DNA from: Actinomadura sp. K4S16
GTDB taxonomy: Bacteria > Actinomycetota > Actinomycetes > Streptosporangiales > Streptosporangiaceae
DNA: 64,000 nucleotides
Direction of reading: 5' to 3'
Assembly: GCF_008327685.1 (NCBI RefSeq)
Contig: NZ_BDDE01000014.1
Location: 186,001 to 250,000, forward strand
Shown here: positions 1-7,341 of the stretch, piece after piece
Layout: each line of letters starts with the position of its first letter
Position numbering within the stretch: the first letter of the stretch is position 1
Position numbers and translations under genes: made by a program
The notes under the pieces: generated by a model
Seen by the model: the letters and a program-made list of their open reading frames with translations, nothing else
The model's database searches: none
What the model was told of the DNA's origin: nothing

Positions 1-426
1 GCCTCACGGCGGCCGGCGTCGCGGCGCACGGCGGCACGACCTGGGGAGAATGCCGAGCTGCGTGGGCACGGTCAACGTGTCACAGCCACGCCCTCACGAA
101 GCACGACCACGGCGCACGGCCGACGGCCTCACATCCCACGGCGTCGCGGGGCGCGGCGGTGCCGCGGCGCGGGGGCTGCGAGCACGGCGTCGTGACGTCA
201 CGGCCGACGGCGTTACGGGGCGCGGTGTTGCCGAGCGCGGCGTCGCGGCCAGGGCATTGCCGACGAGGGCTGCCCTGTTCTGCAGCGCCGAGGAGCTTGG
301 GAGCGCCTGGCCGCGGAGCACGTCCGCGAGCCGGGGGTGTGGGCCACGCGTCGTGTGCCAGGGCGGCGGGTGGTGCGGGAGCGAGGGGAGGGCGGGAGAC
401 GTCCCTGGGGCGGCGTGGGGGCGGGG
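1..426. other. GC-rich intergenic stretch with loose internal repeats
   Basis: No gene is supported here. Open frames exist on both strands but their translations are Arg/Ala/Gly-rich, as expected of chance frames in GC-rich DNA. The stretch repeats short words such as cacggcgtcg, and positions 138-164 and 207-233 are imperfect 27-bp copies of each other differing at a few bases. It lies downstream of the LacI gene and may hold a neighbouring gene's upstream region, but the window edge prevents a judgement. Confidence 0.4.
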
Positions 427-1533
427 TCACGGGGTGGGAGCGGGTCCCGTCGTCGAGCGGACCACCAGGTGCGGGACGACCAGCTTCTGGCGCGCGGAGC
501 GGGACGGGTCGCCGATGCGGGCGGTGAGCATCTCGGCGGCCACCCGGCCCATGTCGCGGCGCGGCTGGTCGACGCTGGTCAGCGAGATGTGCCGGATCGC
601 CGCGAGGTGGGTGTTGTCGTACCCGACGATGGACAGGTCCGCGGGGACCCGCATGCCGAGCTCGTCGGCGGCCGACAGCGCCCCGGTCGCGACCAGGTCG
701 TTGGGAGCGAAGATCGCGGTCGGCCGGGCGTCGCGGCGCAGCAGGGAGCCCGCGGCCCGGTAGCCGCCGTCCTCGGTGAAGTCGCCGGCCTCCACGACGA
801 TCTCGTCGTCGAGGCCGTGGCGCCGCATCGCCTTCTCGTAGCCGGCGCGGCGGTAGCGCGCGGTCGTGGAGCGCGCCCCCTCGATGTGCGCGATCCGCCG
901 GTGGCCGAGCTGGACGAGGTGGTCGACGGCGAGGCTCGCACCGAGCTCGTCGTCGTCCACCACGATGTCGACGCCGTGGACGTCGCGCTCGCCGACGACC
1001 ACCACGGGGACGCTGGCGGCGGCCTCCTTGAGCGACTCGGGGACGACGCTGAGCAGGACCAGCCCGTCCACCCGCATCTCCAGGAACGCCTCGACCGCCT
1101 CGGCCTCGAACATCGGGTCCCAGCGGCCGCTGCCGACCAGCATCCGCAGCCCCGCGCCGTGCAGGCTCTCCTGGAGGCCGTCGAGGAACTCGGCGAAGAA
1201 CGGGTTGTGCAGGTCGGCGACGATGGCGCCGATCAGCCGGGTGCGCCCCTCGACCAGGCTGCGCGCCACGGCGTTCGGGCGGTAGCCGAGCTCCCGGGCG
1301 GCCTGCAGGACGGCCTGCCTCCGGCGTTCGCTCACGTGCGGTGACCCCCGCATGACCAGCGAGACAAGCGATTTGGACACACCGGCGCGTTCGGCGACAT
1401 TGCGGATCGTCGGTTTCGGCGCGGGCACCGTCCTGCCCTCGTCGCGCGGTGCGGGAGAGGGCTCGGTGCGCGGGCGTGGCACCGAACCCCTCCCCTGCAT
1501 GTCGTGCGGGGGGTTTGCTTCATCAGCTGACAT
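427..1533 (-). CDS. LacI-family transcriptional regulator
   Basis: Sugar-type DNA-binding repressor or activator of 368 residues. The N-terminal LacI helix-turn-helix lies at about residues 41-93 (TIRNVAERAGVSKSLVSLVM, then the hinge region ending GYRPNAVARSL). A periplasmic-binding-protein-like effector domain follows (GAIVADLHNPFFAEFLDGL, later SIVGYDN and the SLTSVDQP motif). The chosen ATG is preceded by GGACGGAG; the frame stays open to 1782, and alternative starts are ATG at 1626 and GTG at 1425, the latter giving the usual short tail before the HTH. No sugar-utilisation gene is adjacent, so the ligand is unknown. Family assignment is secure; the start is not. Confidence 0.93.
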   Translation of the reverse strand: MSADEANPPHDMQGRGSVPRPRTEPSPAPRDEGRTVPAPKPTIRNVAERAGVSKSLVSLVMRGSPHVSERRRQAVLQAARELGYRPNAVARSLVEGRTRLIGAIVADLHNPFFAEFLDGLQESLHGAGLRMLVGSGRWDPMFEAEAVEAFLEMRVDGLVLLSVVPESLKEAAASVPVVVVGERDVHGVDIVVDDDELGASLAVDHLVQLGHRRIAHIEGARSTTARYRRAGYEKAMRRHGLDDEIVVEAGDFTEDGGYRAAGSLLRRDARPTAIFAPNDLVATGALSAADELGMRVPADLSIVGYDNTHLAAIRHISLTSVDQPRRDMGRVAAEMLTARIGDPSRSARQKLVVPHLVVRSTTGPAPTP

Positions 1534-1835
1534 GGCACTCCGTCCAGGGGGACCTGCAGGACCTGCCGCGGCGCCGCGCCGGTGGGGGATTCGGCGCGCC
1601 GCCCTCCGCTCAGGAGGAGATGCCATGATGCCGCGCCTTCCCCCCATACCGCCGCAACAGTGAGTAACGGGCATCCGACAATGGTGGTTCGGGCCTGTGG
1701 TGTTCCGGATCACAGCGGGCCCGGAACGATCATGCCCCCGTTCCCGGCGCCCGGGGACGGGAACCGGTGAGGAGACCGCCACCGGCGCGCTCGGTGTTGC
1801 GCCCTCCGCGCGCCGTGCTCGGATACCCTGCCCAG
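1534..1835. promoter_or_regulatory. divergent LacI/TetR intergenic region
   Basis: About 300 bp between two divergent regulators. Toward TetR it holds a TACCCT box at 1824-1829, six bases before a GTG at 1836, which fits a leaderless start. Toward LacI there is no clear -10/-35 pair. Apart from the short proline-rich frame at 1625-1663, nothing else was recognised. Confidence 0.4.
1612..1663 (+). other. possible 12-codon leader ORF with strong ribosome binding site
   Basis: An AGGAGGAG sequence at 1613-1620 sits 4 bases before ATGATG, which opens a 12-residue frame (MMPRLPPIPPQQ) ending in TGA at 1661-1663. It is proline-rich and points toward the TetR gene 170 bp downstream. It lies opposite the possible N-terminal extension of the LacI gene, so it may be coincidental. 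There is no evidence of translation beyond the ribosome binding site. Confidence 0.25.
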
Positions 1836-2525
1836 GTGGGAGATCGTGCGGTGACCGGTGAGAAGGCGCGAGGCCGGCCGAGCGGCGGGCGCGGGCGTCG
1901 CCGGCTCAGCGTGGACGAACGGCGGGACGAGCTGATCGAGGCCGCCCTGCAGCTGTTCAGCACGCGCTCGCCCGAGGACGTCTCGATCGACGACGTCGCG
2001 GCGAAGGCGGGCGCCTCCCGGGCGCTGGTCTACCACTACTTCGGCGGCAAGAACGAGCTGTACATCGCCGCGCTCGGCAGTGCCGCCAAGCAGCTGTCGG
2101 TGCTGCTCGAACCGCCCACCGAGGGCAAGCCGCTCGAACGGCTGCGGATCTCGCTGAAGCGCTACTTCGACTTCGTGGAGAGCCACGCGGCCGGGTACAC
2201 GGCGCTGCTGCGCGGCGGGCCCGCTGACCGCTCGGGCGAGGCCGGCGAGATCGTCGACGGGATCCGCCGCCTGCTGCTGGACCGGATCCTGCACTCGCTG
2301 GACATCGACGTTCCGCCGCCGATCCTGCGCATCACGCTGCGCTGCTGGATGGCGACCGTGGAGACCGCCGGCCTCGACTGGCTGGAGAACGGCGACGTGG
2401 CCCGCGCAGATCTGGAGCGGCTGCTGGTCGACCAGCTCGTGGTCATCATGCACGTCTCCGGCCGGCACGACCCGGGCACGGGCGCCCTGTTCGACCGCCT
2501 GGCCCAAGAAGAGATGAGCCAGTAG
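1836..2525 (+). CDS. TetR-family transcriptional regulator
   Basis: One-component regulator of 229 residues. A basic N-terminal tail (ARGRPSGGRGRRR) precedes the TetR HTH (ELIEAALQLFSTRS, then DDVAAKAGASRALVYHYFGG), followed by an all-helical ligand domain. The GTG at 1836 is chosen because TACCCT lies six bases upstream, the leaderless spacing seen repeatedly in this window; GTG at 1851 is an in-frame alternative preceded by GGGAG. It is divergent from the LacI gene. Ligand and targets cannot be read from the sequence. Confidence 0.9.
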   Translation: MGDRAVTGEKARGRPSGGRGRRRLSVDERRDELIEAALQLFSTRSPEDVSIDDVAAKAGASRALVYHYFGGKNELYIAALGSAAKQLSVLLEPPTEGKPLERLRISLKRYFDFVESHAAGYTALLRGGPADRSGEAGEIVDGIRRLLLDRILHSLDIDVPPPILRITLRCWMATVETAGLDWLENGDVARADLERLLVDQLVVIMHVSGRHDPGTGALFDRLAQEEMSQ

Positions 2526-2689
2526 CCGGCCGGCGATGAACCAGTAGCCGTCCGACCTGGGGTTATCGCCCTGACGTGCACGGAGTTTCGGACATCCAAC
2601 TCGGCCGCGTCCACAACCGGACACAACCCCCAGATAGGTAGCGCGTTAGCCACGCTCCGCAGGCCGGGCGCGCTTGCCCGGGCCGACGC

Positions 2690-2741
2690 CGCGTCGTCCT
2701 CGGGGGTGGGCGCTCGGGGCGCCCGTTCCGAGGACGACGCG
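2690..2741. terminator. long hairpin, probable bidirectional terminator
   Basis: A perfect 14-bp stem (cgcgtcgtcctcgg at 2690-2703 against its complement at 2728-2741) encloses a second nested stem, gggcgc/gcgccc. There is no T-run, which is common for actinomycete terminators. It lies between the convergent TetR and bldC genes, which fits termination from both sides. A structural RNA role is not excluded. Confidence 0.6.
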
Positions 2742-2790
2742 GGATTGGCGTCTGGGACACACGGTTCTCGGATGACCGTGGTCCCGTGTC

Positions 2791-2859
2791 GGCCAGGAGG
2801 CCACCGATCGGGGCCCCGCACGAATCCCGGCGCGAGGTCCGTTCGGGGGCCTCCTGGCC
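2791..2859. repeat. 12-bp inverted repeat with 45-nt loop
   Basis: ggccaggaggcc at 2791-2802 is perfectly complementary to ggcctcctggcc at 2848-2859. The loop is too large for a classic terminator. The arms could form part of a structured transcript or a recombination or protein site. It lies 60 bp from the bldC stop. Confidence 0.5.
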
Positions 2860-2920
2860 GCCCCCCTCTTGTGCCGTGTGCGTCCGGAGGGCTCCCCAGG
2901 AGCCCGGCCGGTCGGAGTCT

Positions 2921-3124
2921 CTACTCCGAGCGCTGCTGCGGTATTCCCGCGAGCAGTGCCCGCACCTCCGCCTCGCGGTAACGGCGATGCCCGCCGAGCG
3001 TGCGGATCGACGTGAGCTTTCCCGCTTTCGCCCAGCGCGTGACGGTCTTGGGGTCGACGCGGAACATCGTCGCCACCTCCGCCGGCGTCAGCAGGGGCTC
3101 GGCCTCTGGCGTACGTGCTGACAT
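2921..3124 (-). CDS. bldC: BldC developmental regulator (MerR-like DNA-binding domain)
   Basis: A 67-residue protein consisting only of a MerR-type winged helix-turn-helix (LLTPAEVATMFRVDPKTVTR, then WAKAGKLTSIRTLGGHRRY). It matches Streptomyces BldC almost residue for residue as I remember it, including the GIPQQRSE end. In Streptomyces BldC delays entry into sporulation and binds directly repeated AATT-type half-sites. The neighbouring hypothetical gene and vdh keep the Streptomyces gene order. The full-length match makes the start secure. Confidence 0.97.
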   Translation of the reverse strand: MSARTPEAEPLLTPAEVATMFRVDPKTVTRWAKAGKLTSIRTLGGHRRYREAEVRALLAGIPQQRSE

Positions 3125-3334
3125 GTTTGCGGCCTCTCCTCCGTGGACCGATGACAGCGATCCTGCGATTGATCTCGCGTGGTCACTGATGTCCCCTATG
3201 GCCCGAAAGAGCCACTATGACATCACAACGTGTAACCTTGCCACCACTCAGCGCAACAAGCAAGTTCCTGGCGGTAGTTGCGTGCAAACATCCCCGCGGG
3301 AGCAAGGTGCCGTGCGTCTCGGGTGGCCACTGGG

Positions 3335-3402
3335 TCACGCTGCGTGATTCTAGCGACACGTATAGTCGTATCGCGCGCAGATTCGGGAAATTTGTTTTAG
3401 TT
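3335..3402 (-). promoter_or_regulatory. candidate bldC promoter and operator region
   Basis: Read toward bldC, TAGAAT (3352 to 3347) could serve as a -10 box. It overlaps a perfect 13-bp palindrome, tcacgc-t-gcgtga, at 3335-3347. Further upstream, AATT-N6-AGTT at 3389-3402 matches the spacing described for BldC direct repeats in Streptomyces, which would suggest autoregulation. No good -35 box is visible. Assignment is by position and motif only. Confidence 0.35.
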
Positions 3403-4314
3403 CGCGGCCTCGAGCGCCCGTACAGGGCGCCAGCGGGCGAGGAGACGCTTGTACATCGCGACGGTCAGCTCGACCTCACCGCGCTCCATCCCGGTGAGGG
3501 CCACGGCCATCTCCGCGACCGACTCGTCCGTCCGGAGCGTCGCGTCGTCCAGCAGGTGGACGAGCCCGCCGTAGTCGAGCTCCACGAGCGCGCGGGGGTG
3601 GAACTCGCCGAGCCAGCGGCCGAGGGTCTCCAGCCGGCCCGCCGACAGGAGGTAGACCTCATCCGTGCCGTCGCCGAGGTTCTCGCGCACCACCGGGAGC
3701 GCGGCCGCCACCCGGCGGCGCGCCTCCCCCATCGACGTGACGTAGACGAGGGTCCGCGCGGGCGCGGCCGTCGCCGAACCGTGGCCCGCCGCCTCGTCGG
3801 CCGCGTCGTCCGCCCGGTACCCGGTGCCCGGCGTGCCGAGCATCAGGCACCGCTCGCCGCGCGCGAACGGGACGAACCAGTCCAGCGGGACGTGCCAGGT
3901 GCTCGTCAGGATGTGCGGGCGCAGGGAGCGGCCGCCCTTCTTCCACTGCTCGAAATCGCCCCTCACCCGTTCGGACACGGGCGGCGGGACGAAGGCCGCG
4001 GCCACGCCCGCCGCGTGCTCGTCCCTGAAGCGCTCGAAGGCCAGCCACGACCGCAGCCGCGTCCCCCAGGGGCATACGTAGATCATGTCCTCCAGGCGGC
4101 GCACGTAGGCGTCCCTGCTCTCCCGTTCCGGGACGACCTCAGGCGGCGAGCCCGTCAGCCTGAGCACGGCCTCCCGGTGCTCCACCCCCAGCGCGTGGAT
4201 CCGCCTGGGACGCCGCCTGGAGTCGGCGTAGACCGTCCACAGGGTCCGCGCGGGCTCCGGGAAGGCGGTCACCGGTTCATAAACCCGTAGGTAGGCCGCG
4301 TACGGAAGCACCAT
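3397..4314 (-). CDS. conserved hypothetical protein next to bldC
   Basis: A 305-residue soluble protein with no signal peptide or membrane span. Features include LEDMIYVCPWGTRLRSWLAF near residues 70-90, a central YRADDAADEA stretch, and a C-terminal segment LVELDYGGLVHLLDDATL. I do not recognise a functional domain. A gene at this position between bldC and vdh is also found in Streptomyces, so it is conserved by synteny. The start ATG at 4314 was chosen over 4338 because the earlier ATG lies inside a 19-bp tandem duplication; the frame continues open far into vdh, which is antisense noise. Confidence 0.8.
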   Translation of the reverse strand: MVLPYAAYLRVYEPVTAFPEPARTLWTVYADSRRRPRRIHALGVEHREAVLRLTGSPPEVVPERESRDAYVRRLEDMIYVCPWGTRLRSWLAFERFRDEHAAGVAAAFVPPPVSERVRGDFEQWKKGGRSLRPHILTSTWHVPLDWFVPFARGERCLMLGTPGTGYRADDAADEAAGHGSATAAPARTLVYVTSMGEARRRVAAALPVVRENLGDGTDEVYLLSAGRLETLGRWLGEFHPRALVELDYGGLVHLLDDATLRTDESVAEMAVALTGMERGEVELTVAMYKRLLARWRPVRALEAAN

Positions 4315-4350
4315 CGCATCGTGACATGAGAATCGCATCGTGACATGAGA
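4313..4350. repeat. perfect 19-bp tandem duplication in the divergent vdh promoter
   Basis: The unit atcgcatcgtgacatgaga occurs twice without a gap (4313-4331 and 4332-4350). It overlaps the start codon region of the bldC-adjacent gene and lies 67 bp upstream of vdh. It may duplicate an operator or be a recent slippage event. Confidence 0.7.
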
Positions 4351-4416
4351 TTCGGTCGGGCGTGGCGCCATCGCGCACCCTAGGCTGATCTTAGAGACAG
4401 AGAGGAGGGCACTACC

Positions 4417-5499
4417 GTGCCTAATGTCTTCGGGGCGCCCCACAAGGGCACCGAACCCCGACACGAGCAGGTCGTCTTCTGCCAGGACGAGGCCAGCGGC
4501 CTGCGCGCCATCATCGCCATCTACTCCACCGCGCTCGGCCCGTCCCTGGGAGGCACCCGCTTCTACCCGTACGGCTCCGAGGAGGAGGCCCTCGCGGACG
4601 TGCTGAACCTGTCCCGGGGCATGGCGTACAAGAACGCCCTGGCCGGGCTCGACCTCGGCGGCGGAAAGGCCGTCATCATCGGCGACCCCGCCACGGACAA
4701 GTCCGAGGCGATGCTGCGGGCCTACGGGCGGTTCGTGCAGTCGCTGAACGGCCGGTACTACACGGCCTGCGACGTGGGCACCTTCAGCGAGGACATGGAC
4801 ATCGTCGCGCGCGAGTGCCGTTTCGTCACCGGACGGACGGTCGCGCACGGCGGCGCGGGCGACTCCTCCATCCTCACGGCGTTCGGCGTGTTCCAGGGCA
4901 TGCGGGCCGCGGCCGAGACCGTGTGGGGAGCGCCAACGCTGCGCGGCAAGCGAGTCGGTGTGGAGGGCGTCGGGAAGGTCGGGCACCGCCTGGTGGAGCA
5001 CCTGCGCGAGGACGGCGCGGACGTCGTGATCTGCGATGTGGACGAGGCCGCCGTCGACCGCGTCCGGGCGCTGCACCCCGAGGTGGAGGTCGTCGCCGAC
5101 GCCGACGCCATGGTCCGTACGGAGCTCGACGTGTACGCGCCGTGCGCACTGGGCGGCTCCCTGAACGACGACACGGTGCCCGTTCTGGCCGCCAGGATCG
5201 TCTGCGGCGCCGCGAACAACCAGCTCGCCCACTCGGGCGTGGAGAAGCGCCTCGCCGACCGCGGCATCCTGTACGCGCCCGACTACGTGGTGAACTCCGG
5301 TGGCGTGATCCAGGTCGCGGACGAGATCGAGGGCTTCAACTTCGACCGCGCCAAGGCGCGCGCGGCCGGAATCTTCGACACCACCCGGAAGATCTTCGCG
5401 CTGGCCTCCGACGAGGGCGTCCCGCCGGCGGTGGCCGCCGACCGCCTCGCGGAGCGCCGGATGTCCGAGGTCGGCCGGCTCCGGAGCATCCTCCTCTGA
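4417..5499 (+). CDS. vdh: valine dehydrogenase (Glu/Leu/Phe/Val dehydrogenase family)
   Basis: NAD-dependent oxidative deamination of valine and related branched-chain amino acids to 2-oxoacids, feeding branched-chain acyl-CoA precursors. 360 residues. Substrate-binding Lys lies in GMAYKNALAG (K72) and catalytic Lys in GLDLGGGKAVI (K84). The Rossmann fold begins at GKRVGVEGVGKVGHRL with GxGxxG. The C-terminal half retains NNQLAHS and the NSGGVIQVADE motif. The GTG start follows GAGGAGGG at 6-bp spacing. Position beside bldC matches Streptomyces vdh. Confidence 0.95.
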   Translation: MPNVFGAPHKGTEPRHEQVVFCQDEASGLRAIIAIYSTALGPSLGGTRFYPYGSEEEALADVLNLSRGMAYKNALAGLDLGGGKAVIIGDPATDKSEAMLRAYGRFVQSLNGRYYTACDVGTFSEDMDIVARECRFVTGRTVAHGGAGDSSILTAFGVFQGMRAAAETVWGAPTLRGKRVGVEGVGKVGHRLVEHLREDGADVVICDVDEAAVDRVRALHPEVEVVADADAMVRTELDVYAPCALGGSLNDDTVPVLAARIVCGAANNQLAHSGVEKRLADRGILYAPDYVVNSGGVIQVADEIEGFNFDRAKARAAGIFDTTRKIFALASDEGVPPAVAADRLAERRMSEVGRLRSILL

Positions 5500-5590
5500 A
5501 ATCCAGGGCAGACCAGGTGAGCTCCAGGAGGGCGCGGTCTGGAGGGTGGACTTCCTAGACCTGTTTAGACCGTTGCAAAACCGTTGTGAG

Positions 5591-5629
5591 GGCCGCCGTG
5601 GGGCGGCGTACGACCGTCCCACGGTGGCC
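5591..5629 (+). terminator. hairpin downstream of vdh
   Basis: A 12-bp stem (ggccgccgtggg at 5591-5602 with cccacggtggcc at 5618-5629, one G-U pair in RNA) with a 15-nt loop. It lies 90 bp after the vdh stop with no gene between. A probable terminator, without a T-run. Confidence 0.55.
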
Positions 5630-5720
5630 TTCGCACGTTGACGTGACCACCGGATACACTGTTGTTATCAGCAACCGGAGCGCCGCCACGTACCGTCGAT
5701 GTACCGAGCCAGGCGCAAAA

Positions 5721-5740
5721 CGGGTACGGTTGTACCCGTG
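5721..5740. promoter_or_regulatory. perfect 8-bp inverted repeat before DUF3073
   Basis: acgggtac, spacer ggtt, gtacccgt. The dyad sits 92 bp before the DUF3073 start in the 333-bp vdh-DUF3073 gap. It could be an operator or a short hairpin in the leader. A TACACT box at 5655-5660 upstream is a possible -10. Confidence 0.4.
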
Positions 5741-5832
5741 ACTGACGCATGGCTCATCAGGCACCGGTTCGTGTGGTACACGCGCGCGTTGATGGGCCCA
5801 CGAAAGCCCTGACCATCGAGGGGGTCGAGCCA

Positions 5833-6039
5833 ATGGGTCGCGGCCGAGCCAAGGCCAAGCAGGTGAAGGTTGCCCGGCAGCTCAAGTACAGCACCGGCAA
5901 CACGGACCTCGACCGCCTTAAGGATGAACTAGGAGTCAGCGACTCCGGCGAAGACTCCTATGACGAGCTCGCCGAGAAGTACGCCGACTACGCCGACGAC
6001 TACGGCACGGAGCCCCGCAAGGACGGCACCTCCGGTTGA
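5833..6039 (+). CDS. DUF3073 small protein
   Basis: 68 residues: a basic N-terminus (MGRGRAKAKQVKVARQLKY) followed by an acidic tail (DSGEDSYDELAEKYADYADD). This is the arrangement of DUF3073, an actinobacterial family often next to purM. Function is unknown; the charged, low-complexity composition suggests a nucleic-acid- or ribosome-associated small protein, which is inference. The frame is open upstream to 5749, but the ATG at 5833 gives the family's usual N-terminus. Confidence 0.88.
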   Translation: MGRGRAKAKQVKVARQLKYSTGNTDLDRLKDELGVSDSGEDSYDELAEKYADYADDYGTEPRKDGTSG

Positions 6040-6053
6040 CCGGCAGACAGCAC

Positions 6054-6087
6054 GCCACCGCCCGCACCGCCGGGCGGTGGCGTTTGT
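6054..6087 (+). terminator. rho-independent terminator after DUF3073
   Basis: A perfect 11-bp stem (gccaccgcccg at 6054-6064 and its complement at 6071-6081), six-base loop, followed by gtttgt. It lies 14 bp after the DUF3073 stop. Confidence 0.85.
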
Positions 6088-6300
6088 CATGGCCTCGGAG
6101 CGCCCGGGGCTCCTGATCTCGCCGGTCGGTGATCGCGCCGCTCGGCGATCTCGCTGAGTCGTCCATGAGCTCCCCAGGACCGCCGCACCACCCCCGAGTG
6201 GCCGGGCAGGTCCGAGAGTCGCTCAGCGTTCCGCTCAGGGCCGTCCACGTACCCCGGAGCCCGCCGGGCGACGGCAGGCCCCGAGGCCAGCGCCCCGGGG

Positions 6301-7341
6301 TCAGCGCAGGGTCGCGTTGCCGGTGCCTTCGGTGATCTCGCCGAGCGTCCAGGACGGCACTCCGCGGGACGCCAGCAGCCGGAGCGCCTCGTCGGCGCGG
6401 TCAGGCGCGACGATCGCGGCCATGCCGACGCCGAGGTTGAACGTCTTGTCCATCTCGGCCTGCGGCACCTCGCCGTGCGCCTGGAGGAGGCGGAACACCG
6501 CCGGGACCTCCCAGGACGAGCGGCTCAGCACGGCGTCCACCCCCGGTGGGAGCGACCGGGCCAGGTTCGCCGCCAAGCCGCCGCCGGTGATGTGAGCGAA
6601 CGCCCGCACTCCGCCGGCCTCGGCCAGGGCCAGGCAGTCCTTGGCGTAGATGCGCGTCGGGGTGAGGAGCTCCTCCCCCAGCGGACGGTCGAGCTCCGGC
6701 GACCGGGTCTCCAGCGTCAGGTCGGTCGTCGCCAGGATGTGCCGGACGAGGGAGTACCCGTTCGAGTGGATACCGGACGATGCCATGGCGAGCACGACGT
6801 CACCCGCCTCCACGCGCTCCGGCCCCAGGATCCGGTCGGCCTCCACGACGCCCGTCCCAGCGCCCGCCACGTCGAACTCGTCCGCCTCCAGCAGGCCGGG
6901 GTGCTCGGCGGTCTCGCCGCCGACGAGGGCGCACCCGGCCAGGGCGCACGCGTCCGCGATCCCGCCGACGATGTCGGCGACGCGCTCCGGCACGACCTTG
7001 CCGCAGGCGATGTAGTCGGTCATGAACAGCGGTTCGGCGCCGCACACGGCGAGGTCGTCGATGACCATGCCGACCAGGTCGTGCCCGATCGTGTCGTAGA
7101 CGCCGAGGCGCCGCGCCAGGTCGACCTTGGTGCCGACGCCGTCCGTGGACGTCGCGAGCAGGGGCCGCTTGTAGCGCAGCAGCGCCGAGGCGTCGAAGAG
7201 CCCGGCGAACCCGCTGACGTCGTCGACGACCTCGGGGCGCCGCGACCGGGCCACCCGGGACTTCATCAGCTCGACGGCGCGCTCGCCCGCCGCGATGTCG
7301 ACGCCTGCGGCCTCGTAGGAGGTCGTCGGGCGGTCCGTCAT
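6301..7341 (-). CDS. purM: phosphoribosylformylglycinamidine cyclo-ligase (AIR synthetase)
   Basis: ATP-dependent closure of FGAM to aminoimidazole ribotide, step 5 of purine synthesis. 346 residues. Motifs: LLATSTDGVGTKVDLA near residue 65, the ATP-binding HDLVGMVIDDLAVCGAEPLF, GGETAEHPG, SSGIHSNGYSLVR and AHITGGGLAANLAR. The start ATG overlaps the purF stop by ATGA, so translation is coupled to purF. Full length for the family. It is convergent with DUF3073 across a terminator. Confidence 0.97.
   Translation of the reverse strand: MTDRPTTSYEAAGVDIAAGERAVELMKSRVARSRRPEVVDDVSGFAGLFDASALLRYKRPLLATSTDGVGTKVDLARRLGVYDTIGHDLVGMVIDDLAVCGAEPLFMTDYIACGKVVPERVADIVGGIADACALAGCALVGGETAEHPGLLEADEFDVAGAGTGVVEADRILGPERVEAGDVVLAMASSGIHSNGYSLVRHILATTDLTLETRSPELDRPLGEELLTPTRIYAKDCLALAEAGGVRAFAHITGGGLAANLARSLPPGVDAVLSRSSWEVPAVFRLLQAHGEVPQAEMDKTFNLGVGMAAIVAPDRADEALRLLASRGVPSWTLGEITEGTGNATLR

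Larger units (their letters stand above)
2526..2920. other. gene-free region with two large inverted repeats
   Basis: No credible reading frame on either strand. The stretch contains two long inverted repeats, listed separately. It separates the convergent ends of the TetR gene and bldC. Confidence 0.6.

Noticed and set aside
4315..5622. Long minus-strand frame continuing from the bldC-adjacent gene through vdh
   Set aside because: It is antisense to vdh and its translation has no family features; GC-rich DNA gives long chance frames.
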